Shown here: one piece after another, positions 54,408-63,332 of the stretch
Position numbering within the stretch: position 1 is the first letter of the stretch
How the letters are laid out: the number at the start of each line of letters is the position of its first letter
Source of the DNA: Chryseobacterium sp. 18061
Lineage (GTDB): Bacteria; Pseudomonadota; Gammaproteobacteria; Enterobacterales; Enterobacteriaceae
Assembly: GCA_902706205.1 (NCBI GenBank)
Contig: CACSKA010000009.1
Span: 1 to 64,000, forward strand
Direction of reading: 5' to 3'
DNA: 64,000 bases
Made by a program: the position numbers and the translations under genes
Notes under the pieces: model-generated
Seen by the model: the letters and a program-made list of their open reading frames with translations, nothing else
What the model was told of the DNA's origin: nothing
Database searches by the model: none

Positions 54408-54494
54408 CTGACGTAACACAGACCCTACACTTCGCGCTTCTGTTACGGCATGTAACAATTTTTGCATAAAAATAACTCGATTGAGGTTATGGTC

Positions 54495-55820
54495 ATGAGC
54501 CAAAAAACCCGTTTTACAAAATCTGCTCTCGCAGTTGCAGTGGCACTCGTTTCTTCTCAAGCCTGGTCAGCAGGCTTTCAATTAAATGAATTTTCTGCCT
54601 CAGGCTTAGGGCGTGCTTATTCCGGTGAAGGCGCTATTGCCGACGATCCGGGTAACGCCAGCCGTAACCCCGCTTTGATTATGATGTATGACCGCGCGCA
54701 ATTTTCTGCGGGTGGTGTATTTATCGATCCTGACGTGAATATATCCGGTAAATCGCCATCCGGTAAAAGCACGGACGCCGATAATATCGCGCCAACCGCA
54801 TGGGTTCCGAACTTACACTTTGTCATGCCTATTAACGATCAATTCGGTTGGGGTGCCTCCGTTACCTCCAATTATGGTCTGGCAACCGAGTACAGCGATA
54901 ACTATGCGGCGGGTAGCGTCGGCGGCAAAACTGACCTTACCACTGTGAACATGAACCTGAGCGGCGCTTATCGCCTGAACAGCAACTGGAGCTTCGGCGT
55001 CGGTTTTGATGCGGTCTACGCGAAAGCGAAAATTGAGCGCTATGCCGGTGACTTAGGTCAGATTGTGGCCGGTTCTGGCGCATTGCCGCCTGCACTGGCG
55101 GGTCAGGTTGCACAAATTCCTGGAGATACTCAGATTGCTCGCCTGAAGGGTGATGACTGGGGCTTCGGCTGGAACGCCGGTATTCTCTACGAACTGGATA
55201 AAAACAACCGTTACGGCTTTACCTACCGTTCTGAAGTCAAAGTCGACTTCGATAAAGGTGAGTACAAGAGCAACCTGCCATCAGCTTACAACCAGATCCT
55301 CGGTAACTTCGGCCTGCCGCAGGGCACCGACGGGCACACCGTTAATGGTTCTCTGACCCTCAACTTGCCAGAAATGTGGGAACTGTCTGGTTATAACCGT
55401 GTTGCGCCGCAATGGGCAGTCCACTATAGCGCCACCTATACCAGTTGGAGCCAGTTCCAGGAGCTGAAAGCGAATGGTAGCAATGGCGATACCCTGTTCT
55501 ATAAAGACGAAAGCTTTAAAGATGCATGGCGCCTGGCGCTGGGTACCACCTATTACTACGACGACAACTGGACATTCCGTACCGGTATCGCATTTGATGA
55601 TAGCCCAGTTCCGGCCAGTAACCGCTCTATCTCCATCCCGGATCAGGACCGTCTGTGGCTGAGCGCAGGGACGACCTACGCATTTAGTCCCGATGCTTCC
55701 ATCGACGTCGGCGCATCTTATATGCACGGTCAGCACGTGACTATCGAAGAAGGTCCGTACACCTTCCGCTCTACAGGTAAAGCGTGGCTGTTCGGTTCTA
55801 ACTTCAACTACCGCTTCTGA
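54495..55820 (+). CDS. fadL: Long-chain fatty acid outer-membrane transporter FadL
   Basis: FadL is a 14-strand outer-membrane barrel that takes up long-chain fatty acids. It has 441 residues from ATG 54495 (GAGG site), with a signal peptide of about 25-26 residues (QAWSA-GFQL) and a C-terminal Phe as in porins. The hatch signature GFQLNEFSASGLGRAYSG is conserved. The extracellular loop around residues 185-215 differs in sequence from E. coli and is five residues shorter overall. Confidence 0.96.
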   Translation: MSQKTRFTKSALAVAVALVSSQAWSAGFQLNEFSASGLGRAYSGEGAIADDPGNASRNPALIMMYDRAQFSAGGVFIDPDVNISGKSPSGKSTDADNIAPTAWVPNLHFVMPINDQFGWGASVTSNYGLATEYSDNYAAGSVGGKTDLTTVNMNLSGAYRLNSNWSFGVGFDAVYAKAKIERYAGDLGQIVAGSGALPPALAGQVAQIPGDTQIARLKGDDWGFGWNAGILYELDKNNRYGFTYRSEVKVDFDKGEYKSNLPSAYNQILGNFGLPQGTDGHTVNGSLTLNLPEMWELSGYNRVAPQWAVHYSATYTSWSQFQELKANGSNGDTLFYKDESFKDAWRLALGTTYYYDDNWTFRTGIAFDDSPVPASNRSISIPDQDRLWLSAGTTYAFSPDASIDVGASYMHGQHVTIEEGPYTFRSTGKAWLFGSNFNYRF

Positions 55821-55838
55821 TAGTTCGGGTTCAGACAT

Positions 55839-55872
55839 AAAAAAAGGTGAGCGCGACGCTCACCTTTTTTAT
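55839..55872. terminator. Bidirectional terminator between fadL and mlaA
   Basis: AAAAAGGTGAGCG pairs with CGCTCACCTTTTT around CGA, with A and T runs on both sides, between convergent genes. Confidence 0.85.
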
Positions 55873-55884
55873 TTTCGACTTCGC

Positions 55885-56640
55885 TTACTGCGAATCGATA
55901 TCTTTCAGATCGCCTTCAATTGCTTTGGCGTTCGGATTGTCTTCCGTACTCAGTTTACCGCCGTTAGCAATGAAATCATGCTGCTGGAAGTAGGCTTCAC
56001 GCACCGTAACATACGGGTCGGTCGATTGACGCAGCAGACCGTCGGAATCCAGCAGTTGCGCACGGGTTTCAACCCCTTCAATCACCCACTTGCCGATAGA
56101 CATCGGCCAGGTCAGCCATGAAAGCGCCGGATACAAGTCGTCCGCCATATCGCCGACTTCATCACGCACGGTAAAGCTACCGTAGAACGGTAACTGCAGA
56201 TACGGACCATAGCCCACACCATAATGCCCCATGGTGCTACCGAAACGGTGTGGCTGAACGCGCTGCAGTTTCTGATTCGCCATTCCCGCGACATCAATGA
56301 AACCGCCCATTCCTAAAAGGGTATTCAGGAAGAAACGCGTGAAGTGAACCATACCCTGATACGGGTCGCCCTGCAGGAACATGTTCACCATGATCGCAGG
56401 CTCTTCGATGTTGCTGGTGAAGTTGCCGATACCGTTACGCGCAGGCTGCGGGACATAGTCTCGCCATGCGACAGCAACCGGGCGGACCAGATAAGGGTCC
56501 AGCACGTTAAAGTTGAAGTCGTACATGGTGCGGTTGAATCCTTCGAACGGATCTGAACGCCCCTGCTGCTGGTCACCGGTACTGGCACAGCCCACCAACA
56601 GCGTCGCGCTCAGCGCAAGCGCAGACAGGCGAAAATTCAT
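55885..56640 (-). CDS. mlaA: Intermembrane phospholipid transport lipoprotein MlaA (VacJ)
   Basis: MlaA sits in the outer membrane and removes misplaced phospholipids for the Mla retrograde pathway. The 251-residue protein has a lipobox LLVGC with the lipidated Cys at residue 18, then DPFEGFNRTMYDFN and GGFIDVAGMANQ of the family. The MlaA length matches E. coli. Confidence 0.96.
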   Translation of the reverse strand: MNFRLSALALSATLLVGCASTGDQQQGRSDPFEGFNRTMYDFNFNVLDPYLVRPVAVAWRDYVPQPARNGIGNFTSNIEEPAIMVNMFLQGDPYQGMVHFTRFFLNTLLGMGGFIDVAGMANQKLQRVQPHRFGSTMGHYGVGYGPYLQLPFYGSFTVRDEVGDMADDLYPALSWLTWPMSIGKWVIEGVETRAQLLDSDGLLRQSTDPYVTVREAYFQQHDFIANGGKLSTEDNPNAKAIEGDLKDIDSQ

Positions 56641-56810
56641 AAATATCTCCCTGTAAAGAAATCACTGCTCTTACTGATTTTATACATATTTTGAAACAGA
56701 CGTATCGCTATTCATGTCATAACGCCAAAATTAAGAGTCTGGCCCGAGGAGACAGTCAGCAAAACCCGCTACGCTTTACCAAGATTCCGTTGACGAAGGT
56801 AACACACCCT

Positions 56811-57731
56811 ATGGACAGTATCGAAAAAGAGAAAATTGACCGCCATACGGAAGAGCTGGAAGTCGAAAGCGATGAAAAAAACCGAGGCGAAGAGATCGAA
56901 GTCGATGAACAGCGGCTTCCTTCGCGGGCAATGGCCATCCACGAGCACATTCGTCAGGACGGTGAAAAAGAACTCGAGCGCGATGCCATGGCGCTGCTGT
57001 GGTCGGCAATCGCCGCCGGGCTGTCTATGGGGGCGTCGCTACTGGCGAAAGGGATTTTTCACGTACAGCTCGAAGGTGTTCCCGGGGGGTTCCTGCTGGA
57101 AAATCTGGGCTATACCTTCGGCTTCGTCATCGTGATCATGGCCCGTCAACAGTTGTTTACAGAGAACACCGTTACCGCCGTTTTGCCCGTCATGCAAAGC
57201 CCAACGATGGGCAATTTTGGCCTGCTTATGCGCCTCTGGGGAGTGGTGTTACTGGGGAATCTCATCGGTACCGGCGTCGCCGCCTGGGCGTTCGAATACA
57301 TGCCGATTTTTGATGAGCCTACGCGTGATGCCTTTACCAAAATCGGCATGGACGTCATGAAAAACACACCGGGTGAAATGTTCGCCAACGCCATTATTTC
57401 AGGGTGGCTTATCGCCACCATGGTGTGGATGTTCCCCTCCGCAGGCGCCGCGAAAATTGTCGTCATTATTCTCATGACCTGGCTAATTGCGCTGGGCGAC
57501 ACCACGCATATCGTGGTCGGTACCGTAGAGATTCTGTATCTGGTTTTCAGTGGTACCCTGCACTGGCATGATTTTTTCTGGCCTTTCGCGCTGCCGACTC
57601 TCGCCGGGAATATTTGCGGCGGTACCTTTATTTTCGCCTTGATGAGTCACGCGCAAATTCGCAACGACATGAGCAATAAACGGAAAGCTGAGGAGAAAGC
57701 GAAAGCCCAGCAACGCGAAAAATCACAATAG
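56811..57731 (+). CDS. yfdC: Formate/nitrite-transporter family protein YfdC
   Basis: A 306-residue inner-membrane protein of the formate/nitrite channel family. The cytosolic N-terminus is charged (about 1-60), followed by six hydrophobic segments with the family motifs GGFLLENLGYTFGFVIVIMARQ and GDTTHIVVG. Start at ATG 56811 fits E. coli YfdC, whose C-terminus is slightly longer. The substrate is unproven. It lies 87 bp before the tRNA gene. Confidence 0.9.
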   Translation: MDSIEKEKIDRHTEELEVESDEKNRGEEIEVDEQRLPSRAMAIHEHIRQDGEKELERDAMALLWSAIAAGLSMGASLLAKGIFHVQLEGVPGGFLLENLGYTFGFVIVIMARQQLFTENTVTAVLPVMQSPTMGNFGLLMRLWGVVLLGNLIGTGVAAWAFEYMPIFDEPTRDAFTKIGMDVMKNTPGEMFANAIISGWLIATMVWMFPSAGAAKIVVIILMTWLIALGDTTHIVVGTVEILYLVFSGTLHWHDFFWPFALPTLAGNICGGTFIFALMSHAQIRNDMSNKRKAEEKAKAQQREKSQ

Positions 57732-57818
57732 AAATGAAGGGCGATGGCGACACTTTGAGCAGTCAGATGGCTATGTGCTTAACGCGCCTGCTAAAAAACG
57801 CTATACTCGTGCCGCTTC

Positions 57819-57893
57819 GTCCCCTTAGTTAAATGGATATAACGAGCCCCTCCTAAGGGCTAGTTGCAGGTTCGATTCCTGCAGGGGACACCA
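57819..57893 (+). tRNA. argW: tRNA-Arg (anticodon CCU)
   Basis: A complete 75-nt tRNA with CCA encoded: acceptor GTCCCCT/AGGGGAC, anticodon stem AGCCC/GGGCT and loop CT-CCT-AA (anticodon at 57852-57854), T-loop GGTTCGATTCC. It matches E. coli argW, a known phage integration site; the satellite integrase starts 186 bp downstream, so the tRNA 3' end is very probably one attachment site. The distal copy is beyond the window. Confidence 0.97.
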
Positions 57894-58006
57894 TTAAGTC
57901 ATTTCACATCACTTCAGCTCACTTCAAAAACCCAGCAACACCAAGCCTCTCAGCAAACTTAAGCTTTAAATAGCTTTCATATCTCTTCATGACATTACAG
58001 CATCAT

Positions 58007-58053
58007 GATGGTATAAGTGATGGTACTCACCAGTTCGATATCCAGATACCATC
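58007..58053. repeat. Inverted repeat upstream of the integrase
   Basis: GATGGTAT (58007-58014) and ATACCATC (58046-58053) are perfect inverted copies 31 bp apart, just before the integrase start. They could be integrase arm sites or an operator. Confidence 0.4.
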
Positions 58054-58078
58054 AATTACCTCTCAAGGGGTGCCACTT

Positions 58079-59356
58079 ATGGCTATAAACGAGCTTTCAC
58101 CCAAACAGATCGAGAATGCCAAACCACAGAATACCGATTACAAGTTATCCGATGGTGGCAGCTTGTACCTATTGATCAAAAAGACAGGAGGTAAATACTG
58201 GCGTATGAATTATCGCTTTGCTGGGAAGCAGGCGACATTAGCGTTAGGTGTTTATCCAGATGTGCCGCTTGCAACCGCTCGTAAACGCCGAGATGAAGCC
58301 AGGCAAGTGCTGGCCGATGGCAAAGATCCACGCGAGCTAAAAAAAGCTGAAAGCAATGAGGCAACTTCACCGTCATTTGAAACTATCGCTCGCGAGTGGC
58401 ATCGCGGATCTATGGGCCATCCGGAGTGGAAAGAGATCACCCGTAATAAAATTTTGAGGGAAATGGAAAACCACATATTTCCTCTAATCGGTAGCAAACC
58501 CATCGACAGCTTAAAAACACGGGATCTATTGCCTTTGCTTATCAGCATGAACGAACAAGGCATCGGTGCTACGACGGGGAGAGTTAAGACAACGATGAGT
58601 AGCGTTTTCCGCTATGCGGTCCAACGTGGAGTTGTCGAGTACAATCCAGCCCATGATCTGAAAGGCGCTTTAACGAGTCCCAAAACTAAACACCGCCCTG
58701 CCCTTGCCCTGGATCGTCTACCTGAATTGATAGCTAATACTGAAACGTATACCGGCAGACCACTCACCAGACTCGCAGTGTTACTTTCTCTTCATACATT
58801 TGTCCGTTCGAGCGAACTTCGTCACGCTCGCTGGGACGAGATAAATTTTGAAACTGCAATGTGGACAATCCCTGGCCAGCGAGAAGAAATTGCAGGTGTA
58901 AAATTCTCTGAACGTGGGGCTAAAATGGGCAGTGCGCATTTTGTGCCGCTATCATCGCAGGCGATGGACGTATTGAAGTCGATCAAATTCATTAGCGGTG
59001 AATACACGCTGATTTTTCCTGGTGATAGCAATCCTTATAAACCTATGAGCGAGAATACGGTTAACAAAGCGCTCCGTACTATGGGCTATGATACTCAGGC
59101 TGACGTTTGTCTACATGGTTTCCGGGCAATGGCCTGTTCAGCTTTAACCGAATCAGGATTATGGTCACGGGATGCAGTAGAACGACAAATGAGCCATCAG
59201 GAACGTAACGAAGTACGGGCGGCTTATGTTCATCTGGCGCAGCACATGCAGGAACGCCGCCGAATGATGCAGTGGTGGTCAGACTATCTTGAAGCAAACT
59301 CTGATAAACATGTTGCACCATACGACATGAAGAAATTGCGGGTAGTTGGTAGCTAA
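58079..59356 (+). CDS. P4-type tyrosine recombinase (integrase)
   Basis: A 425-residue tyrosine recombinase with the DUF4102 N-terminal arm-binding domain typical of P4 integrases (LSPKQIENAKPQNTDYKLSD). The catalytic set is visible: R243 (HTFVRSSELRHARW), H346 and R349 (HGFRAMA), H373 (SHQ) and Y383 (AAYVHL). It should integrate and excise the element at the tRNA-Arg gene. I use ATG 58079 behind AAGGGG; the frame is open 30 codons further upstream. Confidence 0.92.
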   Translation: MAINELSPKQIENAKPQNTDYKLSDGGSLYLLIKKTGGKYWRMNYRFAGKQATLALGVYPDVPLATARKRRDEARQVLADGKDPRELKKAESNEATSPSFETIAREWHRGSMGHPEWKEITRNKILREMENHIFPLIGSKPIDSLKTRDLLPLLISMNEQGIGATTGRVKTTMSSVFRYAVQRGVVEYNPAHDLKGALTSPKTKHRPALALDRLPELIANTETYTGRPLTRLAVLLSLHTFVRSSELRHARWDEINFETAMWTIPGQREEIAGVKFSERGAKMGSAHFVPLSSQAMDVLKSIKFISGEYTLIFPGDSNPYKPMSENTVNKALRTMGYDTQADVCLHGFRAMACSALTESGLWSRDAVERQMSHQERNEVRAAYVHLAQHMQERRRMMQWWSDYLEANSDKHVAPYDMKKLRVVGS

Positions 59357-59447
59357 TGAATAAAACTGGGGCTAGCCCGGCCAGGCGAAAAGCAATGACA
59401 CCTGCTGCCCACCTCAGTGTTGATCAGGTGAACGTATAGGTGACGTG

Positions 59448-60440
59448 ATGACTAAAAAAGTACCTGTTCCTCTAAAGAATCATGAAGAAGCCAGCATTTG
59501 GGAGATAAATAATCTACCGGCACTAGAATATTGTGATCTTCACCGTGCAGCCAAATTACTCGATTGCAAAGTGGATGACTTACTTCATTGGGCTGAAATT
59601 GGGGCTATCGAATTATGCTTAAAATTCAATGGATTTAGAGCATCAATAAAATCTTTTGAACTCAATACTAAATATCGAAACAATCCTAATAGCTGGATTA
59701 AAGAAAATATTGATTCTGGAATTTTAAACAAATACATAATAAATAATTACAAGCAACTTAGTTTATTACAATTAATCCCTGGTCCAATAAAAATTGGCAA
59801 TGATGGTAATATTGAGCAGGAATACTGCATTGAAAGTTCATTTCCTTCCCCAATATGTCATATTTTTGGTTTATGGGGTCTGATATCAAACCCACATGAT
59901 AATTTATTTTCAGTATTACAATCATCAAAAAAAGCACAAGTTACTGCATTAAACTTACAGTTAAAAGCAGCAGATGAAGAATTAACAGCAGACTCAATCC
60001 GAGTACAACCTGTTTGGTCTGAACTGTATGATAACTTTACTGAATTAGGTAATCCTATTGGACCAGCACCTATTATTTTTATAATTACTCCTTCGGATTT
60101 ATTTATCACCAGAAAACATATTGAGCAAATTGGCCGCTATCGTGGGAAATTAATTCCTAGCTACATAAATGGCGGAGTGTATCGTCCAGAGTCGGAAGAC
60201 TCCATCAAAGAACATGGGAATGTCGAAGCCTCTGCAGCGAAGAGAGAGGCGGTCTATCAAGCGGCGATTTACTGGTTAAAACATGATCCATCGGCTTGCA
60301 AAGGTAAGCGTGGCGACTTGACTATTGAGGCTTGGGCAGAAAAAATCATCTCTGAAAAAAACAATCCTAAAGCTAAGATTGAGCTTGGAATAGATAAGGT
60401 AAAACAATGTCTTAGAGTAGCCATTTCAGGGAAAAACTAA
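59448..60440 (+). CDS. AT-rich hypothetical protein of the P4-like element
   Basis: A 330-residue protein of no recognised family, clearly more AT-rich than its surroundings, with many Asn, Ile and Lys codons. The N-terminus (about 25-65, LEYCDLHRAAKLLDCKVDDL) could be a short helical DNA-binding unit; the middle is beta-rich; the C-terminal 100 residues (AIYWLKHDPSACKGKRGDLT) are more regular. Genes of this kind are often found next to P4-type integrases. ATG 59448 has an AGGTGA site; GTG 59445 is also open. Recent gain from another source is likely. Confidence 0.55.
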   Translation: MTKKVPVPLKNHEEASIWEINNLPALEYCDLHRAAKLLDCKVDDLLHWAEIGAIELCLKFNGFRASIKSFELNTKYRNNPNSWIKENIDSGILNKYIINNYKQLSLLQLIPGPIKIGNDGNIEQEYCIESSFPSPICHIFGLWGLISNPHDNLFSVLQSSKKAQVTALNLQLKAADEELTADSIRVQPVWSELYDNFTELGNPIGPAPIIFIITPSDLFITRKHIEQIGRYRGKLIPSYINGGVYRPESEDSIKEHGNVEASAAKREAVYQAAIYWLKHDPSACKGKRGDLTIEAWAEKIISEKNNPKAKIELGIDKVKQCLRVAISGKN

Positions 60441-60512
60441 TGTGGTGATAATTTATTCCACAATAAAAACAAAATGCTGCCACTGATACACGCGCATTAA
60501 TCTTGCCATCAT

Positions 60513-60552
60513 CTACCTGTCGATTACACAAGCTACATAACATGACAGGTAG
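60513..60552. promoter_or_regulatory. Operator-like inverted repeat before alpA
   Basis: CTACCTGTC (60513-60521) and GACAGGTAG (60544-60552) are perfect inverted copies 22 bp apart, ending 6 bp before the AlpA-like start. They could be an operator or an RNA hairpin over the ribosome-binding site (AGGA). Confidence 0.5.
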
Positions 60553-60558
60553 GAACCT

Positions 60559-60759
60559 ATGATTACACAACCATATCCTCACTCCGGACACGCTCGCCCA
60601 CGAGCTACTGCTGACTTTTTAAAAGTCAGTACCGTCACCCTTTGGCGTTGGGAAACAAGCAAGCCTGATTTTCCAAAATCTATTCGCCTCTCTGAACGTG
60701 TCACTGTCTACGATGCAGCAGAGATCCGTTCCTGGCTGGAAGCTAAGAAACACAACTAA
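60559..60759 (+). CDS. AlpA-family phage regulator
   Basis: A 66-residue MerR-like HTH protein with the AlpA signature RATADFLKVSTVTLWRWETS and DFPKSIRLSERVTVYDAAEI. Such proteins in P4-like elements switch on excision or late genes (Vis/Cox role). It leads the primase operon. Confidence 0.85.
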   Translation: MITQPYPHSGHARPRATADFLKVSTVTLWRWETSKPDFPKSIRLSERVTVYDAAEIRSWLEAKKHN

Positions 60760-60776
60760 CCCCCCGGAGTAAAACC

Positions 60777-60878
60777 ATGAAATTAAAAAATTCTGGCTTA
60801 ACTGCCAGCGACCAAACTCACGCTAAAAATAGTGATGCCCTAATTATCAAACACAACAAAGGAGCATCCGATGCGTAA
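60777..60878 (+). CDS. 33-residue ORF before the primase
   Basis: A short frame from ATG 60777 behind GGAG (CCCGGAGTAAAACC). Its stop overlaps the primase ATG by 8 bp. The peptide starts MKLKNSGLTASDQTHAKNSD and has no recognised domain. It may act as a translational leader coupled to the primase. Confidence 0.55.
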   Translation: MKLKNSGLTASDQTHAKNSDALIIKHNKGASDA

Positions 60879-61830
60879 TATCGACCTTATCCACGAAGTG
60901 ACTCGTATCGCTGCTGGGCAATGGCCTTTCGTACTGGCAGGCCTCAATATCGATGTCCCTGATTCACCGCGTAAGCACACCTCATGCCCTGCTTGCGGTG
61001 GCAAAGATCGCTTTCGATTCGACGATAACGGACGCGGTTCGCATATTTGCGGTCAGTGTGGCGCAGGAGATGGTTTAGACCTGATCCAGAAAGTAAATAA
61101 CTGCGACACCACACTGGCCGCACGCCTTGCGGCTGATGTACTGGGTATTGATTACCAGGCAACGGAAACAGACCCGACGACAGCCAGCCTGAGACGGAAG
61201 TGGCTGGGAGCCGAACAGCAGCAGCGCAAACAGGAATGCCAGAAACAAGCCGTAGAGGACGCCAAACAGCGCCGAGATATGTTTGTCCGTCTGTATTCCG
61301 GAATACGCCAGCAAGCTGTGCAGGGTGAATCTGATTATCTGCGATCAAAAGGACTGGGTGGGTTCACTTTCCCCATACTGACCGATGGTTCAATCCTCCT
61401 GCCGCTGGTGGATGAATCTGGGGCTGTTGTGGCAGCACAGACCATCACTCCACAAGGAGAAAAACGCCTTGTGTCGGGGTCGGCAAAGCGTGGGGCATAT
61501 CACACCGTAAACACACCAGAGCAATCGCAGGAAGTGATTATTGCCGAAGGGCTAGCAACAGCCCTTTCTGTCCATCTGATGCGCCCTGACGCATTGACGG
61601 TGTGCGCTATTGACGCCGGGAATCTATTACCCGTGGCAGAAGCCATGCGCCGGAGCCACCCAATACTGCAAATTATCATCGCCGCCGATAACGACTATCA
61701 CGACGACAGCCAGCCGAACATCGGGAAGATAGCCGCTGAGAAAGCTGCTCTGTCCGTGGCGGGCTGGGTTGCTTTACCTCCGACGGAGGAAAAGACCGAC
61801 TGGAACGACTACCACCAGCAAAAAAACTGA
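60871..61830 (+). CDS. P4-alpha-like primase (zinc ribbon and Toprim half)
   Basis: A 319-residue protein equal to the N-terminal half of P4 alpha. A zinc ribbon with C39, C42, C60 and C63 (CPACGG...CGQCG) is followed by a DUF-like helical region and a Toprim-type domain (VIIAEGLATALSVHL at about 220 and IIIAADNDYHDD at about 270). It ends in CAA-AAA-AAC-TGA, an A_AAA_AAC slippery heptamer in the right frame, so ribosomes shifting by -1 would read on into the helicase ORF. In phage P4 both parts form one protein. Confidence 0.85.
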   Translation: MRNIDLIHEVTRIAAGQWPFVLAGLNIDVPDSPRKHTSCPACGGKDRFRFDDNGRGSHICGQCGAGDGLDLIQKVNNCDTTLAARLAADVLGIDYQATETDPTTASLRRKWLGAEQQQRKQECQKQAVEDAKQRRDMFVRLYSGIRQQAVQGESDYLRSKGLGGFTFPILTDGSILLPLVDESGAVVAAQTITPQGEKRLVSGSAKRGAYHTVNTPEQSQEVIIAEGLATALSVHLMRPDALTVCAIDAGNLLPVAEAMRRSHPILQIIIAADNDYHDDSQPNIGKIAAEKAALSVAGWVALPPTEEKTDWNDYHQQKN

Positions 61831-61883
61831 AAGCCGCTACCGCAGCATTTACCGATTCGATGTATCAATCACTGGAGGAAGAC

Positions 61884-63311
61884 GTGACAACTGAACTCAA
61901 ACCTATTGAAGGCAATAACCCGCGCCGTAAAACTGACAGCGGCGATATTTCGCAGATGGCGGTCAGCCAGAAGGCAAAACTTCTCGCCGGACGTTGGGAA
62001 ATACTGGCCGTCAATCCTAACAGCGGGACTGTTTATTGCTACATGGCAGGGATATGGGAAAAGCTAGCAGATAGTGAGCTTGAGCGCGTCATGGTGTCAA
62101 TTTTTGAAGAACACAAAGCCCATTACACTGAAAAGGGGATTAAATCCGTCGTAGCGACAATGAAACTACAGCTTGCAGTTATTGGTGATCAGCGCGGTGA
62201 TTTGATTGGGTTCGAGAATGGTGTTTATGACCTGATTCGACAGACATTCAGCAATCACGGTCCGGAAAACTGGTTAATGAATCACAACGGGATCATCTAT
62301 ACCCCACCGGTGCCCAGTGAGAATCTCACGACTCACGCACCGAACTTTAGTCGCTGGCTGACCCATGCTACCGCAAACGACAGCCAGAAAGCTGATCGGA
62401 TAAAAGCGGCGTTGTTTATGGTACTGGCGAAACGGCACGACTGGCAGCTATTCATTGAGATTACGGGGGAAGGTGGCAGCGGAAAATCAGTATTCAGCAG
62501 CATCGCTACTGCTCTGGCGGGCGAACACAACACCGCTAGCGGAAGCATGAGCACGTTAGATCTCGCCCGAGGGCGTGCGCAGTTTGTCGGAAAAAGTCTG
62601 ATTATTATGCCAGACCAGACACGCTACGTGGGTGAAGGAGCCGGGATTAAGGCCATTACAGGTGGTGACCCGGTAGAGATTGACGGTAAATATGAGAAGC
62701 AGTTTACAGCCGTTTTAAATGCCGTAGTACTGGCAACCAATAACGAACCTATGACCTTCACAGAGCGTAACGGAGGCATTGCCCGCAGGCGCGTTATATT
62801 CCCATTCAACCACACGGTGTCAGATGCCGATAAAGACCCGGACTTAACCGCGAAGATCCGCCGTGAAATCCCTATCATTATTCGTCACCTGCTAAAAGCA
62901 TTTACTGACCAGAACAGTGCAAAGAGATTACTCATCGAGCAGCGTGATTCACTGGAGGCACTGGATGTGAAGCGTGGTACTGATCCGGTAATCGATATGT
63001 GTGCTGCACTGTATTTCATGAATGAGCCTAAAGGGTTGATGATGGGTGGCGGCACATGGACAGGCCAGCCAGAACCTCGTAAATATCTGTATCACCTTTA
63101 TCTGGCTTTTATTGAATATCACGGGCTGGGCAAGCCGCTTTCTGTTAATAAATTCTCACGCGCTATCAAATCAGCCGCCAGAGAATATCGAGCCACCTAC
63201 CAGACGCGAAGTATTAATGGCAGAGCACAAACCAACGTGGGATTTACAGGACTGGCAGAGGAATTTATCCCCCGCGCTTTTGGTGTATCTCCACCTCATG
63301 AAAATGAGTGA
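61884..63311 (+). CDS. P4-alpha-like SF3 helicase (D5/DUF5906 type)
   Basis: A 475-residue helicase of the D5/P4 type with Walker A GEGGSGKS (residues 195-202), followed by the Walker B-like LIIMPDQTRY, sensor LATNNEP and RRRVIFPF arginine finger. The C-terminal part should bind the origin. I choose GTG 61884, which has GGAGGA at ideal spacing; ATG 61860 is also open in the same frame. The frame is -1 to the primase gene and continuous with it across the slippery site, so a fused product of about 800 residues is possible. Confidence 0.85.
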   Translation: MTTELKPIEGNNPRRKTDSGDISQMAVSQKAKLLAGRWEILAVNPNSGTVYCYMAGIWEKLADSELERVMVSIFEEHKAHYTEKGIKSVVATMKLQLAVIGDQRGDLIGFENGVYDLIRQTFSNHGPENWLMNHNGIIYTPPVPSENLTTHAPNFSRWLTHATANDSQKADRIKAALFMVLAKRHDWQLFIEITGEGGSGKSVFSSIATALAGEHNTASGSMSTLDLARGRAQFVGKSLIIMPDQTRYVGEGAGIKAITGGDPVEIDGKYEKQFTAVLNAVVLATNNEPMTFTERNGGIARRRVIFPFNHTVSDADKDPDLTAKIRREIPIIIRHLLKAFTDQNSAKRLLIEQRDSLEALDVKRGTDPVIDMCAALYFMNEPKGLMMGGGTWTGQPEPRKYLYHLYLAFIEYHGLGKPLSVNKFSRAIKSAAREYRATYQTRSINGRAQTNVGFTGLAEEFIPRAFGVSPPHENE

Positions 63312-63332
63312 GAATTTTACGACAGGACTTAT

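Larger units (their letters stand above)
54122..54494 (+). promoter_or_regulatory. yfcZ-fadL divergent intergenic region
   Basis: 373 bp without a gene. It holds the two FadR sites at 54368-54407 near the fadL start and AT-rich stretches between. No other gene or structure was recognised in it. Confidence 0.7.
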
